From: Methylobacterium sp. AMS5
GTDB taxonomy: Bacteria > Pseudomonadota > Alphaproteobacteria > Rhizobiales > Beijerinckiaceae
Direction of reading: 5' to 3'
Length of the DNA: 64,000 nt
Assembly: GCF_001542815.1 (NCBI RefSeq)
Contig: NZ_CP006992.1
Location: forward strand, 3,353,501-3,417,500
The notes below the pieces were generated by a model. The model ran no database searches, had not been told where the DNA came from, and worked only from the letters and a program-made list of their open reading frames with translations. The position numbers were made by a program, and so were the translations under genes. Shown piece after piece: positions 17,525-26,759 of the stretch (position 1 is the first letter of the stretch; the number at the start of each line of letters is the position of its first letter).

Positions 17525-18400
17525 TCAGCACCGCGTCAGCGGCATCGCCTCGATCACCGTCTCGGACAGGCCCCGCCGCTCCAACGAGCGGCCGAGCGCC
17601 GGGTTGAGCCCGGCCCCGCCGGTGAACACGGCGCAGGCGGGCGGCGCGTCGAGCGCCTGCGCGGGCACCTCTCCGAGAAGCTGGATCACCCGGCGGGCGA
17701 TGGCCGGTGCCGGGTCGATCCAGGTGACCGGCCAGGGGGCGAGGCGCTCGAAGCGGGGCAGCAGCAGCGGGTAGTGGGTGCAGGAGAGGCAGACCACATC
17801 GGTGCGCGCTCCGTCCATCCGCTCCACGAAACAGGGCGCGATCTCGGCCAGGATCGCCGCGTCCGAGACCGGCTCGCCGGCCATCTCGGCCTCGGCATAG
17901 CCCGCGAGGTTCTTGGAGCCCACCAGCGTCACGGCGCAATCGCCCGCAAAGTTCGCCACGAGATCGTGGGTATAGGCCCGCGCCACGGTGCCAGGGGTGG
18001 CGAGCAGGGAGATGAGGCGGGTCCGCGTCAGCGCGGCGGCCGGCTTGATCGGTGGGACCACGCCGACGATGGGCGTGACGAAGCGCTGGCGCAGGGCCGG
18101 CAGCACCAGGGTCGAGGCGGTGTTGCAGGCGATCACCACGAGGTCGGGGGCGTGGCGCAGGAGCAGCCGCTCCATCACCGCGATCACCCGCGCCACGAGC
18201 CGTTCCTCGGTCAGGGCGCCGTAAGGGAAGGCCGCGTCGTCGGCGGCGTAGACATAGGCCGCGTCCGGCCGGGCGCGGCGCACCTGCTCCAGGACGGTGA
18301 GACCGCCAAGGCCGGAATCGAAGACGAGGATGACCGGCTGAGAATTCCGGGCCGGCAATGCCGCTGAAAGGGTCGCCCCTGCCATCAGATCGATCCGCAT
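17525..18400 (-). CDS. murI: Glutamate racemase
   Basis: Makes D-glutamate for peptidoglycan. The 291-residue protein starts its fold with VILVFDSGLGGLTVL (Asp28, Ser29) and has the two catalytic cysteines in IACNTAST (Cys92) and CLSCTHYPLL (Cys207). It is convergent with the metallophosphoesterase gene, ten bases apart. The first 20 residues precede the usual family start, so translation could begin at Met6. Confidence 0.95.
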   Translation of the reverse strand: MRIDLMAGATLSAALPARNSQPVILVFDSGLGGLTVLEQVRRARPDAAYVYAADDAAFPYGALTEERLVARVIAVMERLLLRHAPDLVVIACNTASTLVLPALRQRFVTPIVGVVPPIKPAAALTRTRLISLLATPGTVARAYTHDLVANFAGDCAVTLVGSKNLAGYAEAEMAGEPVSDAAILAEIAPCFVERMDGARTDVVCLSCTHYPLLLPRFERLAPWPVTWIDPAPAIARRVIQLLGEVPAQALDAPPACAVFTGGAGLNPALGRSLERRGLSETVIEAMPLTRC

Positions 18401-18621
18401 GACCGCCGCCCGGGCTCGCGCATCCGTGGAAACCGTGGGGGGGCGAGTGTCCGTCGGCGACGGTTAAGGACATCTCACTGCGGCTGCAAAAAGGCTGCGG
18501 CTCGGGCGATTGCGGCCAGAGGTGCGACAAGGGGTGCGACGAACAGCTTGGCGGGCCTCCATGTTGTCATACGGCGTTCGGCATCTATTTCCGGCGCGCA
18601 ACGGAGGAAGAGATTCCAACA

Positions 18622-19884
18622 ATGGCAGCCGGCGCAGCACGTCTCACCCACCCTGAGAGCGGCGCGGCCTTCCCGCCGCCCCCGCTCGACGCCCATCCGA
18701 TCGATCGCGACGCCTGGATCGCCGCCTTCCGCACCGTGCGCGAGGAGACCGAGCGCCGCGCCGCCCCGCTCTCTCCGGAGGATCAGCAGATCCAGTCGAT
18801 GGAGGATGCGAGCCCGACCAAGTGGCACCGGGCGCACACGACGTGGTTCTTCGAGCAGTTCCTTCTCGGCGACCATCAGCCGGGCTACCGCCTCTTCGAC
18901 GAGCGCCTGCACTACCTGTTCAATTCCTACTACGTGCAGGCCGGTCCCCGGCAGCCGCGCTTCATGCGCGGCCTGATCACGCGGCCGACGGCGCAGGAGA
19001 CCGCCGCCTACCGCGCCCATGTCGATCGCGCGGTGTCGGTCTGGCTGCGCGAGGCCGCCGACGAGGCCCTGGCGCGGGCGCTGCCGATCCTGGAGATCGG
19101 CCTCTACCACGAGCAGCAGCACCAGGAGCTGATGCTCACCGACATCTTGCATGCCTTCGCGCAGAATCCGCTCGATCCGGTCTACGACGCGCGCTGGAGC
19201 TTGCCTGCGGGGCAGGCATCCGCCGGCCGGTCCGCCCTGAAAAGAGGCATCACCCAGATCGGCTACGACGGTCATGGCTTCGCCTTCGACAACGAGAGTC
19301 CGCGCCACGACGTCCTGCTGCTGGAGGCCCGCATCGATCGCGGCCTCGTGACCAACCGCGACTGGCTCGCCTTCATGGAGGACGGCGGCTACGCGCGGCC
19401 CGAACTCTGGCTCAACGACGGCTGGGTGACACTTCAGCGCGAGGGCTGGGAGGCGCCGGGCTACTGGCGGCGCGGGGCGGACGGCTGGTCGATGATGTCG
19501 CTCGCCGGCCGCAAGCCCGTCGATCCGGCGGCCCCCGTCGCCCATGTCAGCTACTACGAGGCCGATGCCTATGCCCGCTGGGCCGGGCGCGACCTGCCGA
19601 CGGAGGCCGAGTGGGAGGTCGCCGCGCGCGACGGCCTGATCGACGACGCCTTCGGCCTCGTCTGGCAATGGACCCGCAGCGCCTACGGCCCCTATCCGGG
19701 ATACCGGCCGGTGCCCGGTGCGCTGGGCGAGTACAACGGCAAGTTCATGTCGAACCAGTACGTGCTGCGCGGCTCCTCGGTCGCGACCGCGCAGGGGCAT
19801 GGGCGGGTCGGCTACCGCAACTTCTTCTACCCCCACCAGCGTTGGCAGTTCACGGGCCTGCGGCTCGCCGATGCCGGGAGCTGA
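18622..19884 (+). CDS. egtB: Ergothioneine biosynthesis sulfoxide synthase EgtB
   Basis: Non-heme iron enzyme that joins hercynine to a thiol donor by oxidative C-S bond formation. A DinB-like N-terminal domain (about 30-190) provides the three-His iron site, most likely His72 of HRAHTTWFFEQF plus His163 and His167 of YHEQQHQELML. An FGE-sulfatase-like domain follows, ending with the family's GRVGYRNFFYPHQRWQFTGL. AGGAAG precedes the ATG at 18622. egtD follows directly; no egtA, egtC or egtE is in the window, so the thiol donor cannot be decided from context. Confidence 0.95.
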   Translation: MAAGAARLTHPESGAAFPPPPLDAHPIDRDAWIAAFRTVREETERRAAPLSPEDQQIQSMEDASPTKWHRAHTTWFFEQFLLGDHQPGYRLFDERLHYLFNSYYVQAGPRQPRFMRGLITRPTAQETAAYRAHVDRAVSVWLREAADEALARALPILEIGLYHEQQHQELMLTDILHAFAQNPLDPVYDARWSLPAGQASAGRSALKRGITQIGYDGHGFAFDNESPRHDVLLLEARIDRGLVTNRDWLAFMEDGGYARPELWLNDGWVTLQREGWEAPGYWRRGADGWSMMSLAGRKPVDPAAPVAHVSYYEADAYARWAGRDLPTEAEWEVAARDGLIDDAFGLVWQWTRSAYGPYPGYRPVPGALGEYNGKFMSNQYVLRGSSVATAQGHGRVGYRNFFYPHQRWQFTGLRLADAGS

Positions 19885-19930
19885 ACGCACCCGTTCGCCC
19901 TCAACCCTCCCGCGGTCCCGGAGTAAGCCT

Positions 19931-20908
19931 TTGACGATCGATCCCCGCCTGACGGCATCGAGCCCCGCCGCTCCCATCTCCGAGAACGGCCTGTTCCAGG
20001 CCGATGTCTGGGACGGGCTCGGCGCGAGCCCGAAGGCGCTGCCGGCCAAGTACTTCTACGACGCCGCCGGCTCCGTCCTTTTCGAGCAGATCACCGTCCT
20101 GCCGGAATACTACCCGACCCGGACGGAGCTCGGCATCCTCGACGAGCGCGGCTCCGACATCGCCGCCCTGGTGCCGGAGGGCGCGGCTCTCGTCGAGTTC
20201 GGCAGCGGCTCGACCGCCAAGTTGCGATGCCTGCTGCGGCACCTGCCGGGGCTCTCGGCCTATCTTCCCGTCGATGTCTCGGGCGACTTCCTGCGCGAGC
20301 AGGCCGAGGCCTTGCGTGGTGACTTCCCCGAACTCACCGTCGAGCCGGTGGTCGCCGACTTCACCCGAGCCTTCGAACTGCCGGAGGGCTTCGGCGGCCG
20401 GGCGCTCGCCGGCTTCTTCCCGGGCTCGACCATCGGCAATTTCGAACCCGGCGAAGCGGCTCGCCTGCTCGACGTGTTCGGCCGAATCCTGGGAGCGGGC
20501 GCGACGCTCGTGCTCGGCGTCGATCTCGTGAAGGATCGGGCGGTGCTGGAAGCGGCCTACGACGACGCGGCCGGGGTCACGGCAGCGTTCAACCTCAACC
20601 TGATCACCCGCATCAATCGCGAACTCGATGGTGAGATCGACCCGGACAGCTTTGCGCACCGGGCCTTCTTCAACGAGGCCGCCTCGCGCATCGAGATGCA
20701 TCTCGTCAGCCGCCGGGCACAGACCATCCGTGTGGCCGGGCGCAGCTTCGTCTTCGCGGAGGGCGAATCGATCCACACCGAGAACAGCTACAAATACACG
20801 CTCGACAGCTTCCGGGCGCTCGCCGCCCGCGCCGGCTGGGCCTCGCTCGAAGCCTGGACCGACCGGGACGGATTGTTCTCGGTCCACGTCCTGCGGCGGG
20901 AGGGCTGA
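19931..20908 (+). CDS. egtD: L-histidine N-alpha-methyltransferase EgtD
   Basis: SAM-dependent enzyme that trimethylates histidine to hercynine, the first step of ergothioneine synthesis. The 325-residue product has the family N terminus (LPAKYFYDAAGSVLFEQIT), the SAM loop VEFGSGSTAKLR, LAGFFPGSTIGNFEP, and the histidine-binding C-terminal segment IHTENSYKYTLDSF. The TTG at 19931 is chosen: GGAG lies at proper distance and the conserved domain begins soon after. It follows egtB by 46 bp. Confidence 0.95.
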   Translation: MTIDPRLTASSPAAPISENGLFQADVWDGLGASPKALPAKYFYDAAGSVLFEQITVLPEYYPTRTELGILDERGSDIAALVPEGAALVEFGSGSTAKLRCLLRHLPGLSAYLPVDVSGDFLREQAEALRGDFPELTVEPVVADFTRAFELPEGFGGRALAGFFPGSTIGNFEPGEAARLLDVFGRILGAGATLVLGVDLVKDRAVLEAAYDDAAGVTAAFNLNLITRINRELDGEIDPDSFAHRAFFNEAASRIEMHLVSRRAQTIRVAGRSFVFAEGESIHTENSYKYTLDSFRALAARAGWASLEAWTDRDGLFSVHVLRREG

Positions 20909-21041
20909 GTTGCGCCGCTGATGGCGTGATGGTGCAGCTTGCCGCGGTGACGCCGGGGCGCCCTGCTTGGCACCGCGGCAAGCCTCGCCCCACTCGCCGC
21001 GGAGAGCCGCAGGGAGATCGGACTGCGCTGACGCCCCGCGC

Positions 21042-21482
21042 CTACAGCCGGCAGGCGCCGGACAACGCCTCGTTCTCGGCGCTCGTGAACAGGCGCGAAC
21101 GGATGTGAAAGCGCTTCTCGCGGCCGTTCTCCAGGGAGAACATGCCGCCGCGGCCGGGCACCACGTCGAGCATGATGTGGGTGTGCTTCCAGACCTCGAA
21201 CTGCGAGCGCGAGATGAAGAAATCCGCGCCGCCGACCTGTCCCAGATGTACGTCGCCGTCGCCGGTGATGAAGTCGCCCACGGGGTAGCACATCGGCGAG
21301 GATCCGTCGCAGCAGCCCCCCGACTGGTGGAACATCACCGGGCCGTACGCAGCCTTCAGCTCCTCGATCAGTTCGAGCGCGGCCGGCGTCGCGGTCACCC
21401 GCAAGGGTGTGCCGGCATTGTCCGCCTGCTCAGCGGTCACGGGCTCGATCCGCTCGGCGGCGGGGGTCGCGGACTCGCTCAT
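21042..21482 (-). CDS. DUF779 domain protein
   Basis: A 146-residue protein of the DUF779 family, recognised by MFHQSGGCCDGSSPMCY, then LGQVGGADFFISRSQFEVWKHTH and DVVPGRGGMFSLENG. The cysteine cluster (Cys-Cys and a third Cys 7 residues on) suggests metal or redox chemistry, though none has been shown to my knowledge. Relatives often sit beside aldehyde or alcohol dehydrogenase genes; here no such gene is adjacent, and the divergent neighbour is nitrate reductase. The start at 21482 follows AGGAGAG. Confidence 0.88.
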   Translation of the reverse strand: MSESATPAAERIEPVTAEQADNAGTPLRVTATPAALELIEELKAAYGPVMFHQSGGCCDGSSPMCYPVGDFITGDGDVHLGQVGGADFFISRSQFEVWKHTHIMLDVVPGRGGMFSLENGREKRFHIRSRLFTSAENEALSGACRL

Positions 21483-21701
21483 GGTTTCCTCTCCTGATTG
21501 GTCTCGTGTGGCTATCTGAGGCTGAGGCAGCGGATATCCATGCGGCTTGAAGCGCGACCGAGGATAGCAGACGAAGCCCGGCCCGAACCGTCTGAGACGG
21601 CTTGGCCCTTCGGCCCCCCCGGTGGCGTGAGAGGGAGCGGCCCGACTTTTGCGATTCCAGGCGAAACGTCCGTGTGGCGAAATGATCCGCCGAGGTTCGC
21701 G

Positions 21702-24389
21702 ATGTCTCAGCCCGCCCCCGATCTCGCCGCGCCTGCGGTGAAGACGACCTGCCCCTATTGCGGCGTCGGCTGCGGCGTGCTGGCGACGCCGGACGCGCAG
21801 GGCGGCGTCGCGATTGCCGGCGATCCCGAACATCCGGCCAATTTCGGCCGCCTCTGCTCCAAGGGCTCGGCACTCGGCGAGACGGTCGATCTCGGCGACC
21901 GGCTGCTCGCCCCGACCGTCGATGGCCAGACCGTGACATGGGAGGGCGCGCTCGGCACCGTGGCCGGCGGCCTGCGGCGGATCGCCGAGCAGCATGGGCC
22001 GGACGCGATCGCCTTCTACCTCTCCGGCCAGATCCTGACGGAGGATTATTACGTCGCCAACAAGCTGGCCAAGGGCTTCCTCGGCACGCCGCATGTCGAC
22101 ACCAATTCGCGGCTGTGCATGTCCTCGGCGGTCGCCGCCCACCGCCGCGCCTTCGGCTCCGACACGGTGCCGGGCTGCTACGAGGATCTCGACGAGGCCG
22201 ACCTGATCGTGCTCGTCGGCTCCAACGCCGCCTGGTGCCACCCGATCCTGTTCCGCCGCATGGTCGATGCACGGGCCAAGCGCGGCACCAAGATCGTCAC
22301 CGTCGATCCCCGCCGCACGCAGACCGGCGAGGAGGCCGACCTCCATCTCGGCCTCCAGCCCGGCAGCGACACCGCGCTGTTCTCCGGCCTGCTCGCCTAT
22401 CTCGCCGGTCAGGCGAAGCTCGACGGGCGCTTCATCGAGGAACACACCGCAGGCTTCGAAGGCGCCCTGGAGCGCGCCCGGCAGATCGCGCCCGATCTCG
22501 CCGCCACCGCCCGCGCCACGGGGCTGGCCGAGGCCGACGTGCAGGCCTTCTTCGAGCTGTTCGCCCGGACGAAGCGGGTCGTCACCGCCTTCAGCCAGGG
22601 CGCGAACCAGTCGGCCCAGGGCACCGACAAGGGCAACGCCATCATCAACTGCCATCTTGCCACGGGGCGGATCGGCCAGCCCGGCATGGGCCCGCTCTCG
22701 CTCACCGGCCAGCCCAATGCCATGGGCGGGCGCGAGGTCGGCGGCTTGGCCAACATGCTGGCCGCCCACATGCACTTCGCCCCCGAGGAGGTGGACCGGG
22801 TGCGCCGCTTCTGGCGGGCGCCCAACATCATCACCGGCGAGGGGATGAAGGCGGTCGCCCTGTTCGAAGCGATCGAGCGCGGGAAGATCAAGGCGCTGTG
22901 GGTGATCGGCACCAATCCGCTGGTCTCGATGCCGCGGGCCGACCGCATCCGCGAGGCGATCAAGGAGCTCGACCTCTATGTCGTCTCGGAAGCGGTCGCG
23001 ACCAGCGACAGCGCCCGCGCGACGGGTCAGAAGACCGTGCTGCTGCCCGCGCTCGCCTGGGGCGAGAAGGACGGCACGGTGACGAATTCCGAGCGGCGCA
23101 TTTCGCGCCAGCGCGCCTTCCTGAAGGCGCCGGGGCAGGCGCGGGCCGATTGGGCGATCCTCTGCGACGTCGCCCGCCGCCTCGGCCACGGCGAGGCCTT
23201 CGGCTACAATTCCGCCGCCGAGATCTTCCGCGAGCACGCCGCGCTCTCGGCCTTCGAGAACGACGGCACCCGCGACTTCGACCTCGGCGGCCTCGCCGAG
23301 ATGAGCGAGCGCGCCTACGACGCCCACCTGCCGATACAGTGGCCGGTGCCGAAGCGCGGGCCGGATGCGAAGAAGGGCCGCGCCCGGCTCTTCGCCGACG
23401 GGCGCTTCTACACCTTCGATCAACGCGCGCGCTTCGTCGCCGTGCAGCCGCCCGCGCTGGCACAGCCCGTGACCGCCGAGCGCCCGCTCGTGCTCAACAC
23501 CGGCCGCATCCGCGACCACTGGCACACCATGACCCGCACGGGCAAAAGCCAGCGCCTCTCGGCCCACCGCGCCGTGCCCTTCGTCGAGATCCATCCCGAC
23601 GACGCGGCCCGCTACCGCCTGAGCGACGGGGGATTTGCCCGCGTCGCGACCGATCTCGGCAGCGCGATCCTCGAAGTCACGGTGACGGACGCCGTTCTGC
23701 CGGGCTCGATCTTCGCGCCGATGCACTGGAGCGACATGACCGCCTCGGACGGGCGCGCGGCGGCGCTGGCCCGCGGCATCCCCGATCCGGTCTCGGGCCA
23801 GCCCGAGTTGAAGGCGACACCGGCTTCCGTCGAGGCGGTCGCCTACCGCTCCCGCGGCTACCTGCTGACGCGGGACGCCCAGGCCGCCCCCGCCGGCTGG
23901 TGGTGGGCACGGGCGACCGTCTCCGGCGGCTCGGGCCTTGTCTTCGCGACCCAGGAGGGCTCGCGGGAGATGGCTTTGTCCGTGCGCGGGATGTTCCCCG
24001 GCCACGAACTGGCCGAGTACGTCGATCACGCCCGCGGGCTCTATCGCTGCGCCGTCACGCGTGACGACCGCCTCGTGGCCGCGCTCGCCGTGGCGCCGGG
24101 CGACCGGCGGCCGGATTGGGAACTCGCCAAGCAAGTGTTTGCCGCCCCCGACATCGAGGTGATCGACCGGCGTACCCTGCTCTCGGGCCGTGCGGCGACG
24201 GCCTCGGCCGGGCCGGTGGTCTGTGCCTGCCATGGCGTCGGGCTCGACGTCATCACCGCGGCCATTGCCGCCGGGGCCGGCTCGGTCGAGGCGGTGGGCG
24301 CGGCCTGCAAGGCAGGAACGAATTGCGGCTCGTGCATCCCTGAGATCCGCAAGCTCCTGTCGCCGGCGCTTGCGCGCAGCGCCGCATAG
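21702..24389 (+). CDS. nasA: Assimilatory nitrate reductase, molybdenum catalytic subunit with C-terminal BFD-like [2Fe-2S] domain
   Basis: Cytosolic molybdopterin enzyme reducing nitrate to nitrite. The N-terminal [4Fe-4S] motif is C17-P-Y-C20-G-V-G-C24 with Cys52 in GRLCSKGSA. Molybdopterin regions include SGQILTEDYYVANK, SRLCMSSAV and LNTGRIRDHWHTMTRTGKS. The last 60 residues form a BFD-like [2Fe-2S] domain (CACHGVGLDV and CKAGTNCGSCIPEI), the NasC/NasA fusion layout. The ATG at 21702 starts just before the cluster motif; the frame is open upstream but not family-like. No nitrite reductase genes are adjacent; siroheme synthase follows. Confidence 0.94.
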   Translation: MSQPAPDLAAPAVKTTCPYCGVGCGVLATPDAQGGVAIAGDPEHPANFGRLCSKGSALGETVDLGDRLLAPTVDGQTVTWEGALGTVAGGLRRIAEQHGPDAIAFYLSGQILTEDYYVANKLAKGFLGTPHVDTNSRLCMSSAVAAHRRAFGSDTVPGCYEDLDEADLIVLVGSNAAWCHPILFRRMVDARAKRGTKIVTVDPRRTQTGEEADLHLGLQPGSDTALFSGLLAYLAGQAKLDGRFIEEHTAGFEGALERARQIAPDLAATARATGLAEADVQAFFELFARTKRVVTAFSQGANQSAQGTDKGNAIINCHLATGRIGQPGMGPLSLTGQPNAMGGREVGGLANMLAAHMHFAPEEVDRVRRFWRAPNIITGEGMKAVALFEAIERGKIKALWVIGTNPLVSMPRADRIREAIKELDLYVVSEAVATSDSARATGQKTVLLPALAWGEKDGTVTNSERRISRQRAFLKAPGQARADWAILCDVARRLGHGEAFGYNSAAEIFREHAALSAFENDGTRDFDLGGLAEMSERAYDAHLPIQWPVPKRGPDAKKGRARLFADGRFYTFDQRARFVAVQPPALAQPVTAERPLVLNTGRIRDHWHTMTRTGKSQRLSAHRAVPFVEIHPDDAARYRLSDGGFARVATDLGSAILEVTVTDAVLPGSIFAPMHWSDMTASDGRAAALARGIPDPVSGQPELKATPASVEAVAYRSRGYLLTRDAQAAPAGWWWARATVSGGSGLVFATQEGSREMALSVRGMFPGHELAEYVDHARGLYRCAVTRDDRLVAALAVAPGDRRPDWELAKQVFAAPDIEVIDRRTLLSGRAATASAGPVVCACHGVGLDVITAAIAAGAGSVEAVGAACKAGTNCGSCIPEIRKLLSPALARSAA

Positions 24390-24422
24390 GGGCAGTTTTC
24401 AGGTTCCCCGTCCCGCTCTCGC

Positions 24423-24462
24423 CCTCATCCTGACGTGCTGCAAAGCAACCTCTTCGGATGAG
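24423..24462. repeat. Degenerate CCTCATCC palindromic element fragment
   Basis: CCTCATCCTGACGTGCTGC... and CTCTTCGGATGAG here resemble decayed arms of the intact element at 62671-62776. It lies between nasA and the siroheme synthase gene. Confidence 0.5.
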
Positions 24463-24504
24463 CGAGGCCGACCGGAACCTCGAGTCGAGTCGTACACAAA
24501 GACC

Positions 24505-25962
24505 ATGAGCACGCCCCGCCAACCCCGCGAAACCCGCGCCGGCCTCGAGCCGCTGGCGGTGCTGCCCGTGTTCGTGCCGCTCCAGGACAAGCGGGCGGTG
24601 CTGGCCGGCTCCAACGGCGGCGCCCCCTGGAAGGTGAAGCTGCTCGCCGCCGCCGGCGCCCGGGTCGATGTCTATGCCGAGGAGCCGAGCGAGGAACTGC
24701 GCGGCGTGCCGGCCGAGATCGCCGCCGGCTCGGTGACGCTGCACGAGCGCCGCTGGACCCCGGAAGACCTGCAGGGCGCGGCCTTCGCCATCGGCGCCAT
24801 GGAGGACGAGGACGATTGCGTCGCCTTCGTCGCAGCAGCGCGCGCGGCCGGTGCCATCGTCAACGCGGTCGATCGGCCGCATCTGTGCGACGTGAAGTTC
24901 GGCGCCATCGTCAACCGCTCGCCGCTCGTCGTCGGCATCTCGACCGAGGGCGCCGCCCCGGTCTTCGGGCAGACGGTGCGGGCGCGCATCGAGGCGATGC
25001 TGCCGCGCGGCTTCAAGCACTGGGTCGCGGCCGCCCGCGACTGGCGCGAGGCGGTCTCGGCCCGCTTCCACGGCTTCTCCGAGCGGCGCGGCTTCTGGGA
25101 GCGCTTCACCGACCGTGCCTTCGCCGAGCCCGACCGCACACCGACCGAGGCCGACCTCGCCGACCTGATGGGTCAGGCCGAGGCGCTGCCCCTCGGCGGC
25201 GCTGTGACGCTGGTGGGGGCCGGGCCGGGCGATGCCGAACTCCTCACCCTCAAGGCACTGCGGGCCCTGCGCAACGCCGACGTGATCCTCTACGACGACC
25301 TCGTCGCCCCCGAGATCCTCGATTATGCCCGCCGCGAGGCCCGGACCATGCTGGTCGGCAAGACCGGCCACGGCCCCTCCTGCCGCCAGGACGACATCAA
25401 CGCGCTGATGGTCTCGCTGGCGAAGTCCGGCAAGCAGGTGGTGCGCCTGAAATCCGGCGACCCGCTGGTCTTCGGCCGGGCCGGCGAGGAGATCGAGGCG
25501 TGCGAGGCCGCGGGCATTCCCTGCACCATCGTCCCCGGCGTCAGCGCGGCGCAGGGTGCGGCGGCGGCGCTCGGCGTCTCCCTGACCCATCGCGACGCGG
25601 CCCGGCGCCTGCAATTCGTCACCGGCCACGACCGGCGCGGCGCGCTGCCGGAGGATCTGAACTGGAGCGCGCTCGCCGACCGCAGCGTCACCACCGTAGT
25701 CTACATGCCCAAGCGCACGCTGCGCGTCCTGCTGGAGCGAGCGGTCGCCGAAGGGCTGGCACCCGAGACGCCGGCCCTCGTCGTGTTCAACGCGACCCGG
25801 GCCAAGCAGGCGACGGTGGCGGGCACCGCCGCCGACCTCGCCGAGCGGGTCGAGGCCTCGGGGCTCGAAGGCCCGGCACTCCTGATGGTCGGGGAAGCCC
25901 TGCGCCGGCACAACGCCCGCAGCGCGGACCGGGACGTCGAGATCCGGGCCGAAGCCTCCTGA
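24505..25962 (+). CDS. cysG: Siroheme synthase CysG (uroporphyrinogen-III methyltransferase with precorrin-2 oxidase/ferrochelatase domain)
   Basis: Makes siroheme, the cofactor of assimilatory nitrite and sulfite reductases. The N-terminal half (about 20-215) is the precorrin-2 dehydrogenase/ferrochelatase region; the C-terminal half (about 225-470) is the SAM methyltransferase with VTLVGAGPGDAELLTLKA, VRLKSGDPLVFGRAGEE and PGVSAAQGAAAALGV. The Rossmann glycine loop is atypical: AGSNGGAPWKVKLL where GGGxVAxRK is usual. It lies 115 bp after nasA, so it probably serves nitrate assimilation. Length 485 aa is normal for the fused enzyme. Confidence 0.92.
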   Translation: MSTPRQPRETRAGLEPLAVLPVFVPLQDKRAVLAGSNGGAPWKVKLLAAAGARVDVYAEEPSEELRGVPAEIAAGSVTLHERRWTPEDLQGAAFAIGAMEDEDDCVAFVAAARAAGAIVNAVDRPHLCDVKFGAIVNRSPLVVGISTEGAAPVFGQTVRARIEAMLPRGFKHWVAAARDWREAVSARFHGFSERRGFWERFTDRAFAEPDRTPTEADLADLMGQAEALPLGGAVTLVGAGPGDAELLTLKALRALRNADVILYDDLVAPEILDYARREARTMLVGKTGHGPSCRQDDINALMVSLAKSGKQVVRLKSGDPLVFGRAGEEIEACEAAGIPCTIVPGVSAAQGAAAALGVSLTHRDAARRLQFVTGHDRRGALPEDLNWSALADRSVTTVVYMPKRTLRVLLERAVAEGLAPETPALVVFNATRAKQATVAGTAADLAERVEASGLEGPALLMVGEALRRHNARSADRDVEIRAEAS

Positions 25963-26168
25963 ACCTGCTGCAAAGGCTCGTGCGACCGCAGGGCCTTGCG
26001 GCGTCGCGCGGGCTTGCGGCACGCCCCGGCTCTGTGATCTGAGGGGCGTTGCCCGACACGCTCGGACCGCCGCGTCCCCTTTCGGCGAGGCCATCTGTCG
26101 GGCCACATTTCCACGCGGCCGCCTCGCCCGTCGGGCCGCCTCCACAGACTCCGCCTTCGAGGGCCCCC

Positions 26169-26759
26169 ATGCGTCCGTCCCGCAGCGTTCTCCTGCCGCT
26201 TGCCGCCTTCGTGGCCGGCCTCGTGGCGATCTCCATCGCGCTGGTGATGACGCTGGTGCCGCAGCATCCGCAGAGCGGCCCGAGCGGCATCGGTGGTCCC
26301 TTCACCCTGGTGAACCAGGACGGTGCGACGGTCAGCGAGCGCGATTTTGCCGGCAAGCCCTACCTGATGTTCTTCGGCTTCACCCATTGCCCCGATGTCT
26401 GCCCGACCACGCTCCAGCAGATCAGCGACGTGCTGGCGGCGCTCGGCCCCAAGGCGGATGCGCTGAAGGTCGCCTTCGTCAGCGTCGATCCCGAGCGCGA
26501 CACGCCCGCTTCGCTCAAGACCTACCTGTCGAGCTTCGATCCGCGCATCGTCGGCCTCACCGGCAGCCCGGAGCAGGTGGCAGCGACCGTGAAGACCTTC
26601 CGCGCTTACGCCAAGAAGGTGCCGGGTTCGAGCGGCGACTACACGATGGAGCACACCGCGCTCGTCTACCTGATGGACGCCCGCAACGGCTTCGTCGGTG
26701 CGGTCAACCTCAACCGGCCGGCAGCGGAGACGGCGGCGGAGTTGGCGAAGCGGATTTGA
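26169..26759 (+). CDS. SCO1/SenC/PrrC-family copper chaperone
   Basis: Membrane-anchored thioredoxin-fold protein that delivers copper to cytochrome c oxidase or acts as a thiol reductant. One N-terminal helix (about 6-28) anchors a periplasmic domain. The copper ligands are Cys74 and Cys78 of HCPDVCPT and His162 of MEHTALVYL. The ATG at 26169 fits the anchor; the frame upstream is Pro-rich and unlikely to be coding. The 3' end overlaps the convergent glycosyltransferase gene by 50 bp. No oxidase genes are nearby. Confidence 0.92.
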   Translation: MRPSRSVLLPLAAFVAGLVAISIALVMTLVPQHPQSGPSGIGGPFTLVNQDGATVSERDFAGKPYLMFFGFTHCPDVCPTTLQQISDVLAALGPKADALKVAFVSVDPERDTPASLKTYLSSFDPRIVGLTGSPEQVAATVKTFRAYAKKVPGSSGDYTMEHTALVYLMDARNGFVGAVNLNRPAAETAAELAKRI

